A stretch of DNA of 26,989 bases from JAVBQJ01 sp045532655 (GCA_045532655.1 JAZSGI010000110.1:1-26989); one strand, 5' to 3'. Numbered from the stretch's first letter, positions 9,046 through 17,427 are shown. The notes: a model not told the origin generated them from the sequence alone. Translations and numbers: made by a program.

Positions 9046-9060
9046 GGATTATTTCTGCTT

Positions 9061-10179
9061 TCAAAGGGCGGCGGCAATGGCTTCCACGACTTCTTCACGC
9101 TGTGAAGAGGTTGTTTCGGGGAAGATTGGCAGAGCAAGGATTTCACCGGAAAGTTTTTCGGCAACCGGCATATCACCTGTTTTGTAACCCAGCTCGGCGA
9201 AGCAGGGCTGCTGATGCAGGGAGACAGGGTAGTATACTGCACAGCCGATACCTTTTTCAGCAAGAGCTGCTTTGACGGCGTCACGCTTCCCGTCGGCAAT
9301 GAGTATGGAATACTGGTTGTAAATGTGACGGACAGGATAAGCGGCTTTGCCGGGAGTGGTAACTTTGCCTTCCAGACCGGCAGCTTTGAAAAGCTGATCA
9401 TATTCTGCGGCATTTTTCTGTCTGGCTTCGCTCCAGCTGTCGAGATGGCGCAGTTTTATGGCAAGGATGGCTGCCTGCAGGGAATCAAGACGGAAATTGC
9501 CGCCTACATAATCATGATAATAGGTTGCACTCTGACCGTGGTTGCGGTAGATTTTCAGCAGTTTGGCTTTGTTTTCGTCGGTAACAGAGACACCGCCGCC
9601 ATCGCCGAAGCAACCGAGATTCTTGCTGGGGAAGAAGCTGAAAGCTCCGTAATGACCCATTGAACCGGCCCGTCTGCCCTTGTATTCGGCACCGATGGAC
9701 TGGCAGGCATCTTCGATCACGATCAGGTTGTGACGGTTGGCGATTTCCATGATCGCATCCATATCGGCACACTGTCCGAAAAGGTGCACGGGGATGATCG
9801 CTTTGGTTCTGGGGGTGACGGCGGCTTCGATTTTTGCGGGATCGATATTGAATGTCACCGGGTCAACGTCAACAAAGACCGGCTTGGCTCCGGTACGGGC
9901 AATGGCTCCTGCTGTTGCAAAAAAGGTGAAGGGGGTTGTGATAACTTCATCCCCGGCACCGATTTTTTCCACCATCAGTGCAATAAGCAGGGCATCGCTG
10001 CCGGAAGTTACGCCTACCGCAAAGGGAGTTCCGCAGTATGCAGCAAGATCTTTTTCAAAGGCTTCCACTTTGGGTCCCAGTATGAAACGCTGTGAATCAC
10101 AGATCTCTGTCATTTCCTTAAGGATCTCTTCACGCATGGTTTTGAATTGGCTGGTAAGATCAAGAAGCGGGATTCCCAT
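9061..10179 (-). CDS. DegT/DnrJ/EryC1-family PLP-dependent sugar aminotransferase
   Basis: This 372-residue fold-type I enzyme transfers an amino group, usually from glutamate, to a nucleotide-linked keto-sugar. Visible signatures are SGSDAL at 59-64 (phosphate grip), PFTFFATA at 83-90, EDACQSIGA at 156-164 with the Asp that pairs with the PLP pyridine nitrogen, and the PLP-binding lysine K186 in FFPSKNLGCFGDGG. Overall pattern resembles WbpE-type enzymes that make UDP-diacetamido sugars for O-antigen, but the exact sugar cannot be read from sequence. It is the first gene of the minus-strand series, about 80 bp downstream of a strong predicted promoter. The ATG has a GAGAGG-like ribosome site 9-10 bp upstream. 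Confidence 0.92.
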   Translation of the reverse strand: MGIPLLDLTSQFKTMREEILKEMTEICDSQRFILGPKVEAFEKDLAAYCGTPFAVGVTSGSDALLIALMVEKIGAGDEVITTPFTFFATAGAIARTGAKPVFVDVDPVTFNIDPAKIEAAVTPRTKAIIPVHLFGQCADMDAIMEIANRHNLIVIEDACQSIGAEYKGRRAGSMGHYGAFSFFPSKNLGCFGDGGGVSVTDENKAKLLKIYRNHGQSATYYHDYVGGNFRLDSLQAAILAIKLRHLDSWSEARQKNAAEYDQLFKAAGLEGKVTTPGKAAYPVRHIYNQYSILIADGKRDAVKAALAEKGIGCAVYYPVSLHQQPCFAELGYKTGDMPVAEKLSGEILALPIFPETTSSQREEVVEAIAAAL

Positions 10180-10263
10180 AATACGGCCCTCTCAGGTTTA
10201 GAATTGTTATATGCAGACACTTCTCCGCGGGATCACGGAGCAGATGCCGGTTGTACTTTCCAT

Positions 10264-10292
10264 AATATAGCACAAAATTCCTGTTCTGTCAC
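10264..10292 (-). promoter_or_regulatory. Sigma70-like promoter for the DegT-to-copA gene series
   Basis: Read on the minus strand, GTGACA (10292-10287) and TATATT (10269-10264) are separated by exactly 17 bp, matching the sigma70 consensus in five of six bases in each box. Transcription would start near 10257, leaving a leader of about 78 nt before the DegT ATG at 10179. That leader contains a short inverted repeat, CTCCG/CGGAG (10240-10223), of uncertain value. Confidence 0.6.
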
Positions 10293-10362
10293 GTCTATTC
10301 CGGCCAAAAAACTGTTTTTGTATGAAAAAAATCAACAATTTTCTTTTTTAAATCAAAAAGAA

Positions 10363-10391
10363 TGGTCAAAAAACGCATATTGATGTATATT
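10363..10391 (+). promoter_or_regulatory. Candidate promoter for the rlmD-radC-tcdA operon
   Basis: TGGTCA at 10363-10368 and TATATT at 10386-10391 are spaced by 17 bp. The -10 box is good and the -35 box mediocre. The predicted start falls at about 10398, inside the repeat copy at 10396-10430, giving a leader of some 160 nt. Confidence 0.4.
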
Positions 10392-10395
10392 AAAG

Positions 10396-10430
10396 GAGGT
10401 AATTTCAAAAGTCATTCAAAAATGGCAAAG
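10396..10430 (+). repeat. Solo end of a dispersed repeat (35 bp)
   Basis: GAGGTAATTTCAAAAGTC and the following bases, through ATGGCAAAG at 10422-10430, match the right-hand end of the element at 21819-22016 read in reverse complement. The match is complete over 35 bp except for one A in the A-tract (five here, six there). Similarity stops abruptly after 10430. The rest of the 10180-10557 gap holds the divergent promoters, a 20-codon frame (10422-10484) without a ribosome site, and A/T-rich sequence with nothing else recognised. Confidence 0.7.
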
Positions 10431-10557
10431 CGGGAAAAATATTTCCTTTGCAGATCGGAACAGGGGGAACTTCAGCAATTTTGATGGGTTTGGGAGTTGT
10501 CTCAAAAGTGAGAATGGAAGGTACTTCTGGAAATTTTTAACCTTGCCGGAGTGGAAT

Positions 10558-11766
10558 ATGCAGCAGAATACTTACAATATCCGTTTTGAAAAAATTATTT
10601 ATGGCGGCGATGCCATTGCAAGACTGCCTGACGGCAGAGTGATAATGGTTCCCGGAATACTGCCGGGGGAAGCGGCTGCGGTGGAGATCACGGCACAACG
10701 CCGTGATTGTGTCAGGGGTAGAGTACTGGAACTGCTGGAAACAAGTCCGCACCGCTGTGCGCCCGGCTGTCCCTTTTCTTTCCGCTGTCCGGGGTGCAAG
10801 TATGATTTCTGCTCCTCAAGTGCGGAAACAGCTCTTAAACGCCGCCAGCTGCGTGAGTTTCTCAAACACCTCCCGGCGGGAAGCGTTGCCGCTGATGCCG
10901 TGGCAAAATCTCCCGAAGCAGAATCCCTGTGGAACTACAGAAATAAAATCGAGCTTGTAATGGAGCGTTCAGGCGGTCTGCCGCAGTTGGGATACCGCAT
11001 GGATAACGGCAGGATACTGGACATACCGTACTGCAAACTTGCCCATGCCGGCATTAATGATTTTCTGGCAGAAATACGCCGGGATCCAGGTTTTATGTCT
11101 TCTCTGCATCGGGATATGCGTTTGTCTTTGCGTACAGATGCCGACGGCATGGTTCATGCCAGAAGAAATTCTGCGGGCAGTAAAAGCGGAAATCTGCGGC
11201 AGATATTGCCTGACGGGAAGGATTTTTTTATACCGGCTGATGGTTTTTTTCAGGTAAACCCGCATGGTTTGAGACTTCTATGGGAAGAGGTGGGGAACAT
11301 AATAATCGGCAAAGGATGCAGAGGTATTTTTGTTGATGCTTATGCCGGCAGCGGATTTTTCTCCTGCTGTGCGGCGGCACACGGGGCAGAGGATATAATG
11401 GCTGTGGAAAGTCAGAAGGCTGCTGCTGAAACTGCCTTGCAGAATTTTGCTTTGCGTGGCCGGGAGGATATAAGGATAACGGCGGCAGATGCCGAAGTGT
11501 TTCTGCAGGAAACTCTTCCGGGATTGCCGGAAGGTTCTGCAGTGCTGATCGATCCTCCCCGCCGGGGAATTTCCGGGAATACTCTGGCGGCTCTTGCCGG
11601 ATCAAGAGCGGAAAGGATAATATACGTATCATGCGATCCGGCTACTCTTACCCGTGATCTCGGCGGTTTTGTCAGTGCCGGATTTGTTGTTGCCGGGGCA
11701 AAGGCTTTGCCGATGTTTCCCCGCTGTGCCGCTTTTGAGACTGTTGTTGAACTGGAGCGTGTATGA
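10558..11766 (+). CDS. rlmD: RlmD/TrmA-family RNA 5-methyluridine methyltransferase
   Basis: This 402-residue S-adenosylmethionine enzyme methylates C5 of uridine in RNA, most likely 23S rRNA. It has an N-terminal TRAM-like RNA-binding region (about 1-60), iron-sulfur cysteines C71, C77, C80 and probably C159, a SAM-binding DAYAGSGFFS at 260-269, DPPRRG at 332-337, and the catalytic cysteine C359 in SCDPATL. The cluster motif reads CPGC instead of the usual CGGC. I place the start at the ATG preceded by GGAG with 6-bp spacing; a TTG at 10543 is possible but lacks a ribosome site. The paralogues RlmD, RlmC and TrmA cannot be separated firmly, so the symbol is provisional. Its stop overlaps the radC start (ATGA). 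Confidence 0.88.
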   Translation: MQQNTYNIRFEKIIYGGDAIARLPDGRVIMVPGILPGEAAAVEITAQRRDCVRGRVLELLETSPHRCAPGCPFSFRCPGCKYDFCSSSAETALKRRQLREFLKHLPAGSVAADAVAKSPEAESLWNYRNKIELVMERSGGLPQLGYRMDNGRILDIPYCKLAHAGINDFLAEIRRDPGFMSSLHRDMRLSLRTDADGMVHARRNSAGSKSGNLRQILPDGKDFFIPADGFFQVNPHGLRLLWEEVGNIIIGKGCRGIFVDAYAGSGFFSCCAAAHGAEDIMAVESQKAAAETALQNFALRGREDIRITAADAEVFLQETLPGLPEGSAVLIDPPRRGISGNTLAALAGSRAERIIYVSCDPATLTRDLGGFVSAGFVVAGAKALPMFPRCAAFETVVELERV

Positions 11767-12536
11767 GCGATACGCAAAAAGCGCAGCGGAACTCCGGTCA
11801 CAGATCACGTTTGCGTGAACGGTATATGCAGCACGGACTGCATTCTCTGCTTGAACATGAGAAACTGGAACTCTTGTTGACTTATCTTATCCCACGCCGG
11901 GATACAAAACCGATTGCCAAAGCACTTCTTGCCGAATTTCATTCGCTTGCAGGTGTTATGGCGCAAAACAGCAGGAGATTGCAGGAGATCGAAGGCATGG
12001 GGGAGATCACGGCATCATTCATTACCCTTATCAAAGATTTTGCTGCTGAATTGCTCAAAGGCAAACTCTTTGAGGCCGATCTGCTGCAAAATACTACCGA
12101 AGCAGTAAGATATGCCCGGCTGAAAATGGGCTCATCCACTGTTGAGGAAATGCTCTTTATTTATCTCAACAACAAAGGTCATATCATAAAAATTGAAAAC
12201 CAGTACGGCGGCCGTGCCCGGATGCAGCCGGATCTCAACCGTATGGTGAAGGTGATCGTCAATGAACCGGTGACCGGAATAATTATTGTACATAATCATC
12301 CCGGCGGCAGTTGTCAGCCGTCACGGGAAGATATCATGTTTACAAAGCAGTTGAAAGATTTTACCCGCATGCTGCAGATAGAACTGCTTGATCATATTAT
12401 TGTTACTCACGAACAGCATGTCAGTCTGGTCGCTTATATCAATTCCGGTTTCAAGGGAACAAAAAATTCAAAGAGAAGCGGCAAAAAAGATACAGGGATC
12501 GCTTCAGAAAGAGGTTTTGTATATGTTGCAGAGTGA
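11763..12536 (+). CDS. radC: RadC-family JAB/MPN-domain protein
   Basis: This 257-residue protein has an N-terminal helix-hairpin-helix-like region (about 25-100, with EGMGEITA resembling the DNA-binding hairpin) and a C-terminal MPN/JAB domain. The metal-binding motif HxH-x7-S-x2-D is complete (H177, H179, S187, D190 within HNHPGGS...SRED), so the zinc site looks intact. RadC has no settled function; the old link to DNA repair was withdrawn, and domain relatives are metallopeptidases. A basic tail rich in Lys and Ser follows the domain. The ATGA overlap with rlmD and a 14-bp overlap with tcdA show that the three genes are one translationally coupled operon. Confidence 0.95.
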   Translation: MSDTQKAQRNSGHRSRLRERYMQHGLHSLLEHEKLELLLTYLIPRRDTKPIAKALLAEFHSLAGVMAQNSRRLQEIEGMGEITASFITLIKDFAAELLKGKLFEADLLQNTTEAVRYARLKMGSSTVEEMLFIYLNNKGHIIKIENQYGGRARMQPDLNRMVKVIVNEPVTGIIIVHNHPGGSCQPSREDIMFTKQLKDFTRMLQIELLDHIIVTHEQHVSLVAYINSGFKGTKNSKRSGKKDTGIASERGFVYVAE

Positions 12537-13251
12537 CCGCAGCAGGACGATTGCTCTTCTCGGTGAAGAGAAAACTGCTCTATTGAAACAGTCGGTGATC
12601 TTTGTTGCCGGTGTCGGCGGTGTCGGCGGATATGCGCTGGAAATACTTGCCCGCACCGGGATAGGGCATTTCATTATTGCCGACGGTGATGTAGTAGAAG
12701 CCTCCAACTGCAACCGCCAGCTGATAGCCGTTGCCGGGAACATCGGCAGGGCGAAGACTGTTTGCTGGGCGGAACGTCTGAAAAGTATTTATCCGGATAT
12801 TGAGGTGGAGACCATACAGGATTTTCTGACGCCGGAGAATATTCCGGATTATTTGCGGCAGTACCACGCAGACGGTATCGTTGATGCCATAGACAGTGTA
12901 AAAAGTAAAGCGGCTCTTCTGGCAGAGGCTGTCAGGGGAGGGATTCTGACCGTATCGGCAATGGGGGCCGGGCGGCGCACAAATCTGATCATGCCGGTTG
13001 CCGCAGATATTGCCAAAACCAGAAACTGCCCGTTGGCGAAGGCGCTCCGCAATGAGTTACGTAAAAATTATAATATAACCCGAGGTATAAGAGCTGTGTT
13101 TTTTGATGCTCCGCCTGATAACTCCGGTAATCCCGACGGCAGCGTAGGCAGTCTGGCGGCATTGCCGGCGGTGATGGGCTGTGTGCTGGCAAACGAAGTG
13201 TTGACAGGGCTGACCGGCAAGGCGGACGTTATTGGAAAAACTGCTCTTTAA
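12523..13251 (+). CDS. tcdA: tRNA threonylcarbamoyladenosine dehydratase
   Basis: This 242-residue E1-like (ThiF/MoeB fold) enzyme uses ATP to cyclise t6A37 of ANN-decoding tRNAs to ct6A. Evidence is the nucleotide loop GVGGVGG at 30-36, LARTGIG at 42-48, and NRQLIA near 64-69, where TcdA/CsdL proteins carry NRQ with the ATP-contacting arginine. Later CPLAKALRNELRK matches the family's conserved basic helix. No zinc CxxC pairs are seen, which argues against ThiF or MoeB. The start is the ATG with GAGG 8 bp upstream inside the end of radC; the open frame before it is a shadow of radC. Its tail overlaps the converging kinase gene by 23 bp. Confidence 0.9.
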   Translation: MLQSDRSRTIALLGEEKTALLKQSVIFVAGVGGVGGYALEILARTGIGHFIIADGDVVEASNCNRQLIAVAGNIGRAKTVCWAERLKSIYPDIEVETIQDFLTPENIPDYLRQYHADGIVDAIDSVKSKAALLAEAVRGGILTVSAMGAGRRTNLIMPVAADIAKTRNCPLAKALRNELRKNYNITRGIRAVFFDAPPDNSGNPDGSVGSLAALPAVMGCVLANEVLTGLTGKADVIGKTAL

Positions 13252-14410
13252 TGGTCATGCTCTCAAAGGCTTTTCTGATATCAAAGATGCATGGATTGCC
13301 GTAACGGTCACAGGCGATATCACCGCACTCTGTCACTCCGAAAAGTTCCGCTTCCTGCCGCAGCAATGCAGTTTCCTCTGCGCTTATCCCGCAGGAAGAT
13401 GGCGCGCGGAAAGATGATCCCGGTTCCAGGAAAAGCGTGTCCGGAGCTTTCCATGCTGCAACTCTGCGGTGACGTATGCCGCACAGCTGCAGGTATATGG
13501 AAAATTGGAGCAGGGCGAATGCTCCGGCAGGATCCATTTCCAGAACTTCAAAATCTTTGATGTCATCGGGGGTGAAGAGAAGGTTTTTTACCTCATCCTT
13601 GCGGATAAAGTACTCTTTTTCTATTTTTATGAACTTGGGATAACCGTTTGCTATCTGCTGCTGTCTTTTGGGCAAAGCTCTCAACTGTACTGCGGCATCT
13701 ATGCGGCGGGTGTCCCAATAGAATTCAGCCGCTTTTCCGCTTTTTTTCAGATCAGGAAACCCGGCAAGAATATCAATAAGGGCCCCGAAAGGCATGAAGG
13801 GACGCAGCGAAAGAATTATTTTGTTCTGTGCAAGTCTTTCCCAATATCCCGGTGCATTCCTTCTGACGCCATATACATCCACCAGAGCAAGCTGATTCTG
13901 CTCCGGGGCATAAAGCAGATTGCCTGTGTGATAATCCGGATGGCGGAAACCTTTCTGTTGAAATTCAATGGTGAAATCCCGGAGTTTGCAGGCAAAATCC
14001 ACTGTATCGCCATTGCCGAAGCCTTTTAATGCAAGTGTGTTGAATATATGTTCATCTGCCGATGCCTGGCCGCCATGCCAGCAGCGGCTTACTACGGCAT
14101 TGGCTGATTTGCGGCGCATCCAGCAAAGATATTCCACAACAGGTATTCCCGCCTTTTCCAGAGCTTTTCCTGAAGCATATTCACTGGCAGCTTTGGGGGC
14201 GAGAATACTGCGCCAGCGGCGCAGTGCAGAATCCGGGACCTCGAATTTTATAAAATATCCGTCACAGGCGAATACTGCCCGTACCGGATTTATTTTGACA
14301 AGGGTTGAGGCATCAAAACGGGCATGGGAACACAGGAAATCCTTTGTTTCTTTACTTGCACCGTACCATCGCCATCCGGGCGAGGAGAGATCAAAAATTT
14401 CTTTTCCCAT
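13229..14410 (-). CDS. WaaP/Kdo-kinase-like LPS core kinase with C-terminal extension
   Basis: This 393-residue protein has the Kdo/WaaP kinase fold. Residues 45-55 form a strand with an invariant-type lysine (FIKFEV), SEYASGKALEKAGIP at 76-90 matches the family's helix before the hinge, the catalytic loop reads HPDYHTGN at 157-164, and the metal-binding aspartate is in DVYGVRR at 178-184. Such kinases phosphorylate heptose or Kdo in the LPS inner core on the cytoplasmic face. About 190 residues follow the kinase signature, more than a simple WaaP needs, and I cannot assign them. The start is the ATG 11 bp after the M16 gene; an extended frame to 14572 only shadows that gene. The acceptor sugar is unknown. 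Confidence 0.75.
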   Translation of the reverse strand: MGKEIFDLSSPGWRWYGASKETKDFLCSHARFDASTLVKINPVRAVFACDGYFIKFEVPDSALRRWRSILAPKAASEYASGKALEKAGIPVVEYLCWMRRKSANAVVSRCWHGGQASADEHIFNTLALKGFGNGDTVDFACKLRDFTIEFQQKGFRHPDYHTGNLLYAPEQNQLALVDVYGVRRNAPGYWERLAQNKIILSLRPFMPFGALIDILAGFPDLKKSGKAAEFYWDTRRIDAAVQLRALPKRQQQIANGYPKFIKIEKEYFIRKDEVKNLLFTPDDIKDFEVLEMDPAGAFALLQFSIYLQLCGIRHRRVAAWKAPDTLFLEPGSSFRAPSSCGISAEETALLRQEAELFGVTECGDIACDRYGNPCIFDIRKAFESMTIKEQFFQ

Positions 14411-14421
14411 AATATATCTTT

Positions 14422-16950
14422 CTATTTCCCGTCTGTTGCTTTTACAAAAACTTTTTTCTCTGCAGACAAAGCTGCCGTCACCGTATCCATGAACTTTGAA
14501 TAAGTAAGCCGGTCTGTTGCCTTGCCGAGAGATTCCGTCCCGCAGAAAACCTCTGCCGTTTTGCGGCTGCACAGGTTTATACGGTTGCTTTCGTGTATCT
14601 TGCGTACTACCTGTTCTTCTGCTTTTGCACGGTTGAACATCTCTCTGTCAATATTTCCGGCGGTAATATTTTGCAGTTCCTGTTCAAAAAGTTCAATAAC
14701 TTTCCCGGCCTCGCTGAACTCGCATCCCGCCGAAAAGTACATTGCTCCGCAGCCGAAACCGGGGGCCGTCCCCGTTTCTACAGAATATGCCAGATGATGT
14801 TTCTCCCGTATCAACTGAAACAACCGCCCGGAGAGACCGCCTTCGGCATAATCGAGTATTTTGAAGGCTGCAAGAGATTCTGTTTCTGACAGTGACGGTG
14901 CCGGGAACATACACACGCAAACACACTGTTCCCGGTCAAGCTCCACTTCGCTGTATTGATCGCAGCATGGTTTATGCCAGATGCTGTCTCCGGGCAATGT
15001 GCCTGCGGCCCACGGTATTGCAGAGGTCAGGGCGGCAAGGAAACTTTTGGCGGAAACAGGGGAACAGCTGCCGCCGAATCCCACAGTTACTCCACCGGGT
15101 ATCCACAAGCCGTTATAAAATTTTTTAAGCGAAAGATCTGTTATGCTGCGTATTATACGGTGATCTCCTGCCGGAAGCCCGGCGGGATGTTCGCCGAAAA
15201 GCAATTCCCTTGCCCGGTCAAAAACTTTTGCTCCGGTGGATTCAAGACTCTGCCACTCTTCTGCAAGGATCTCTGCTTCTCTGCGGATCACATCTTTCTG
15301 CCATGAGGGAAGAGTCAGGAGTTCCAGCAGATATTCCATTGCCGTATCCTGATTTTCCTCCGGTACAGAAAGTTCCAGCCGCAGAGCTGAAGATGTGAAT
15401 TCCGTATCAAGGTTTATTGCACAGGCATCAAGTCTTGCCAGCCACTCTTCCTCACTGTATCGGGCTGCTCCGGCATCCAGTACACGGCACGCCAGTTGGG
15501 ATATACCGTTGCCGAACGCAGTTTCCCTGCTGCCGGCACAGGGCAGCATGACAGTGATATCTGCAATGCCGCTTCTGTCTGTACAGAAGATATTTTTACC
15601 GGGAAAGACGAGGGGGGGCGACTGTAAGAAGACCGGTTCCGGATGAGGCGGTATTCCAGCCGGCGGCATATAGGATTCATTTGCCGGGACATTGCCGGGG
15701 ATACGTGTTTTCCGCAGGTCTGATGCCAGAATTACTGTGGAAAGCCGTTCAGGTTTTATAAAGTCACCGGCAAATCTGCGGAGATCGTCCACAGTTACCG
15801 CTTTGATGGCTGCTTCGTCTGTAAACGGGTCGGAAAGTATTTCGCCGGAGGGCATGGTGGCACGTTCTGCAAGTCTGCTGGCAAGCATTGCCGGATCACG
15901 GGATTCGCTGCGCAGCATTGCACTGCATCGGAGTTTTTCTGCTTCAAGAGTTGCCGCAGTTATGCCATCGAAGTCGAAATTGAAGATGGCGTGGGTCATG
16001 AACTTTTCCAGCTCCCGGCAGTTATCCGGGGCGCAATCGGCTTCGATACGGAAAATCCCCCAGGCACCATCGCCATCAAGCGAAGCAGCAATATCTCTTG
16101 CCAGAAAACGTTTGCGGCAAAGTTCCCGCTCCAGGAAACTTGAACTGTTCCAAGCCAGCAGTGATGCCAGAATATTCCCTGCCCAGAATTCCTTGCGGTC
16201 AGTGCCGGTAAAGGGGAAGCCGACTGCTATTTTGGAAGTCTCATGATCCGGGAATTTTTTTACTGTGCGCCGCTTTCTGTCCTGTTCAGGCAGTTTCAGT
16301 TCCGGCCGGTAAGGGTTCCTGCCCTGCAGCCCGGAGAGATGTTCAGAAGCGCAGGCGAAGAGTTTATCCGGAGTTACAGGACCTGTAACAGCCAGTACCA
16401 TGCGGTCGGGAGTGTACCATTGCCGGAAAAATTTTTCTGCCAGTGATGCCTGGGCGTTCATAAATACTTCCAGGCGTCCGGCTACAGGGTCGGCAAGGGG
16501 AGTGCCTGAATAAACCGAGGCATAAAGCAATTCCTCCAGCACTGCGTCGCTGTCATCTGCATAAAGGTCGATTTCGCGGACGATCACAGAACGTTCATGT
16601 TCTATCTGCTCCGGCAGGAATTCCGGGTCGGCGAGCATTGCACCGAGTATCTCCAATGCTTTTTCTGTGTCCTGCGGGGAAACGGAGAGTGTGTATTCTG
16701 TTCTGAAAAGTCCGGTCATGGCGTTGAAACTGCCGCCGAGACGTGATACTTCGGTAATGATACCATCGCCGGGGAATTTACGGCAGCCGTCAAAAAGCAG
16801 ATGTTCGACCCAGTGCGCTGTTCCGCTGCCTGGAGACAGGGTTTCATGGATACTGCCTGCCCTGACGGCAAGGACAATGTTTACACAGGATGCCGCTTCT
16901 GCCCTGTGTACGATTATTTTCAGTCCATTGGGTAATGTCTGTTCAATCAA
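14422..16950 (-). CDS. M16-family zinc metallopeptidase (two-domain)
   Basis: This 842-residue pitrilysin/processing-peptidase-like protein has an N-terminal catalytic half with the inverted zinc motif HWVEH at 46-50 (HxxEH) and the third-ligand region ERSVIVREI at 119-127. The C-terminal half repeats the fold (from about residue 480) but has no HxxEH, as expected for the inactive partner domain that closes over the peptide. The proposed start is a TTG at 16950 with GGGAGG upstream; homologues begin at the same place (IEQTLPNGL). An ATG frame to 17079 runs through the preceding gene and is rejected. No signal peptide is seen with this start, so the protein may be cytoplasmic. It overlaps the Minf_1886-like gene by 8 bp. 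Its substrate is unknown. Confidence 0.88.
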   Translation of the reverse strand: MIEQTLPNGLKIIVHRAEAASCVNIVLAVRAGSIHETLSPGSGTAHWVEHLLFDGCRKFPGDGIITEVSRLGGSFNAMTGLFRTEYTLSVSPQDTEKALEILGAMLADPEFLPEQIEHERSVIVREIDLYADDSDAVLEELLYASVYSGTPLADPVAGRLEVFMNAQASLAEKFFRQWYTPDRMVLAVTGPVTPDKLFACASEHLSGLQGRNPYRPELKLPEQDRKRRTVKKFPDHETSKIAVGFPFTGTDRKEFWAGNILASLLAWNSSSFLERELCRKRFLARDIAASLDGDGAWGIFRIEADCAPDNCRELEKFMTHAIFNFDFDGITAATLEAEKLRCSAMLRSESRDPAMLASRLAERATMPSGEILSDPFTDEAAIKAVTVDDLRRFAGDFIKPERLSTVILASDLRKTRIPGNVPANESYMPPAGIPPHPEPVFLQSPPLVFPGKNIFCTDRSGIADITVMLPCAGSRETAFGNGISQLACRVLDAGAARYSEEEWLARLDACAINLDTEFTSSALRLELSVPEENQDTAMEYLLELLTLPSWQKDVIRREAEILAEEWQSLESTGAKVFDRARELLFGEHPAGLPAGDHRIIRSITDLSLKKFYNGLWIPGGVTVGFGGSCSPVSAKSFLAALTSAIPWAAGTLPGDSIWHKPCCDQYSEVELDREQCVCVCMFPAPSLSETESLAAFKILDYAEGGLSGRLFQLIREKHHLAYSVETGTAPGFGCGAMYFSAGCEFSEAGKVIELFEQELQNITAGNIDREMFNRAKAEEQVVRKIHESNRINLCSRKTAEVFCGTESLGKATDRLTYSKFMDTVTAALSAEKKVFVKATDGK

Positions 16951-17353
16951 TTGCCCCGCCCTCCCAGTGGACTTCCACTTCCGGATCGGCAAGTACGGGA
17001 CAGGGAGCGGCAAGGGTCGTACCGGGCAGATCAAAGTCGCTGAGTTTATCATCGGGCTTTGCCGCCAGAATACCGGCATTTACCAGCAGGAAGACGATCT
17101 CTCCGACCTGCAGCGGCGAAGCTATGTGCCATGCCGCCAGTATTTCTGATGCCCAGGGACCGAAATCCTTTATGATACATTTGCGGAATGTTTCCAATAC
17201 CTCAAAAGCTGTTACATGACGTGCGGAACCGTGTTCATGCAAAGTTCTGTAAACACAGTTGCAGACATAACGGCAGGCGGCATGGGGAAAGAGAGTATCC
17301 TGATGCCGGGAAAGATACTGAAAAAGTCTGATATTCTGTTCTTCGTTATTCAT
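16943..17353 (-). CDS. Minf_1886-family protein (PVC-restricted, unknown function)
   Basis: This small protein of 136 residues resembles the Minf_1886 family, known mainly from Verrucomicrobia and Planctomycetes and without known function. Matching features are an N-terminal helix with YVCNCVYRTL, the basic RHVTAFEVLE segment, DFGPWASEIL, and GEIVFLLVNAGIL followed by an acidic tail with DKLSDFDL. The family normally has RHVTGQELLEG and GEIVFNLVEAGLL. The identification is from memory of the family pattern. The ATG at 17353 has no Shine-Dalgarno sequence, and the promoter at 17362-17390 would start transcription about 2 nt before it. It heads an operon with the M16 peptidase and the WaaP-like kinase. 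Confidence 0.75.
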   Translation of the reverse strand: MNNEEQNIRLFQYLSRHQDTLFPHAACRYVCNCVYRTLHEHGSARHVTAFEVLETFRKCIIKDFGPWASEILAAWHIASPLQVGEIVFLLVNAGILAAKPDDKLSDFDLPGTTLAAPCPVLADPEVEVHWEGGAID

Positions 17354-17361
17354 AATTGGGA

Positions 17362-17390
17362 AATATACTCTTTTATTTGCATTTTCGCAA
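17362..17390 (-). promoter_or_regulatory. Sigma70-like promoter, apparently leaderless
   Basis: On the minus strand TTGCGA (17390-17385) and TATATT (17367-17362) are 17 bp apart. A start 7 bp beyond the -10 box falls at about 17355, almost on the ATG at 17353 of the Minf_1886-like gene. Confidence 0.5.
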
Positions 17391-17399
17391 GTTTTTGAC

Positions 17400-17427
17400 T
17401 TGAAAAATCTCAAAAAAATACTATCTT
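17400..17427 (+). promoter_or_regulatory. Candidate promoter for purA-rodA-pepD
   Basis: TTGAAA at 17400-17405 and TATCTT at 17422-17427 are spaced by 16 bp in an A/T-rich tract. TATACT at 17427-17432 is an alternative -10 box but has no well-placed -35. The leader would be about 57 nt and include the hairpin at 17459-17475. Confidence 0.4.

Noticed and set aside
10422..10484. 20-codon frame starting in the solo repeat end
   Set aside because: No ribosome site at usable distance, no similarity to the frame in the full element after the first three codons.
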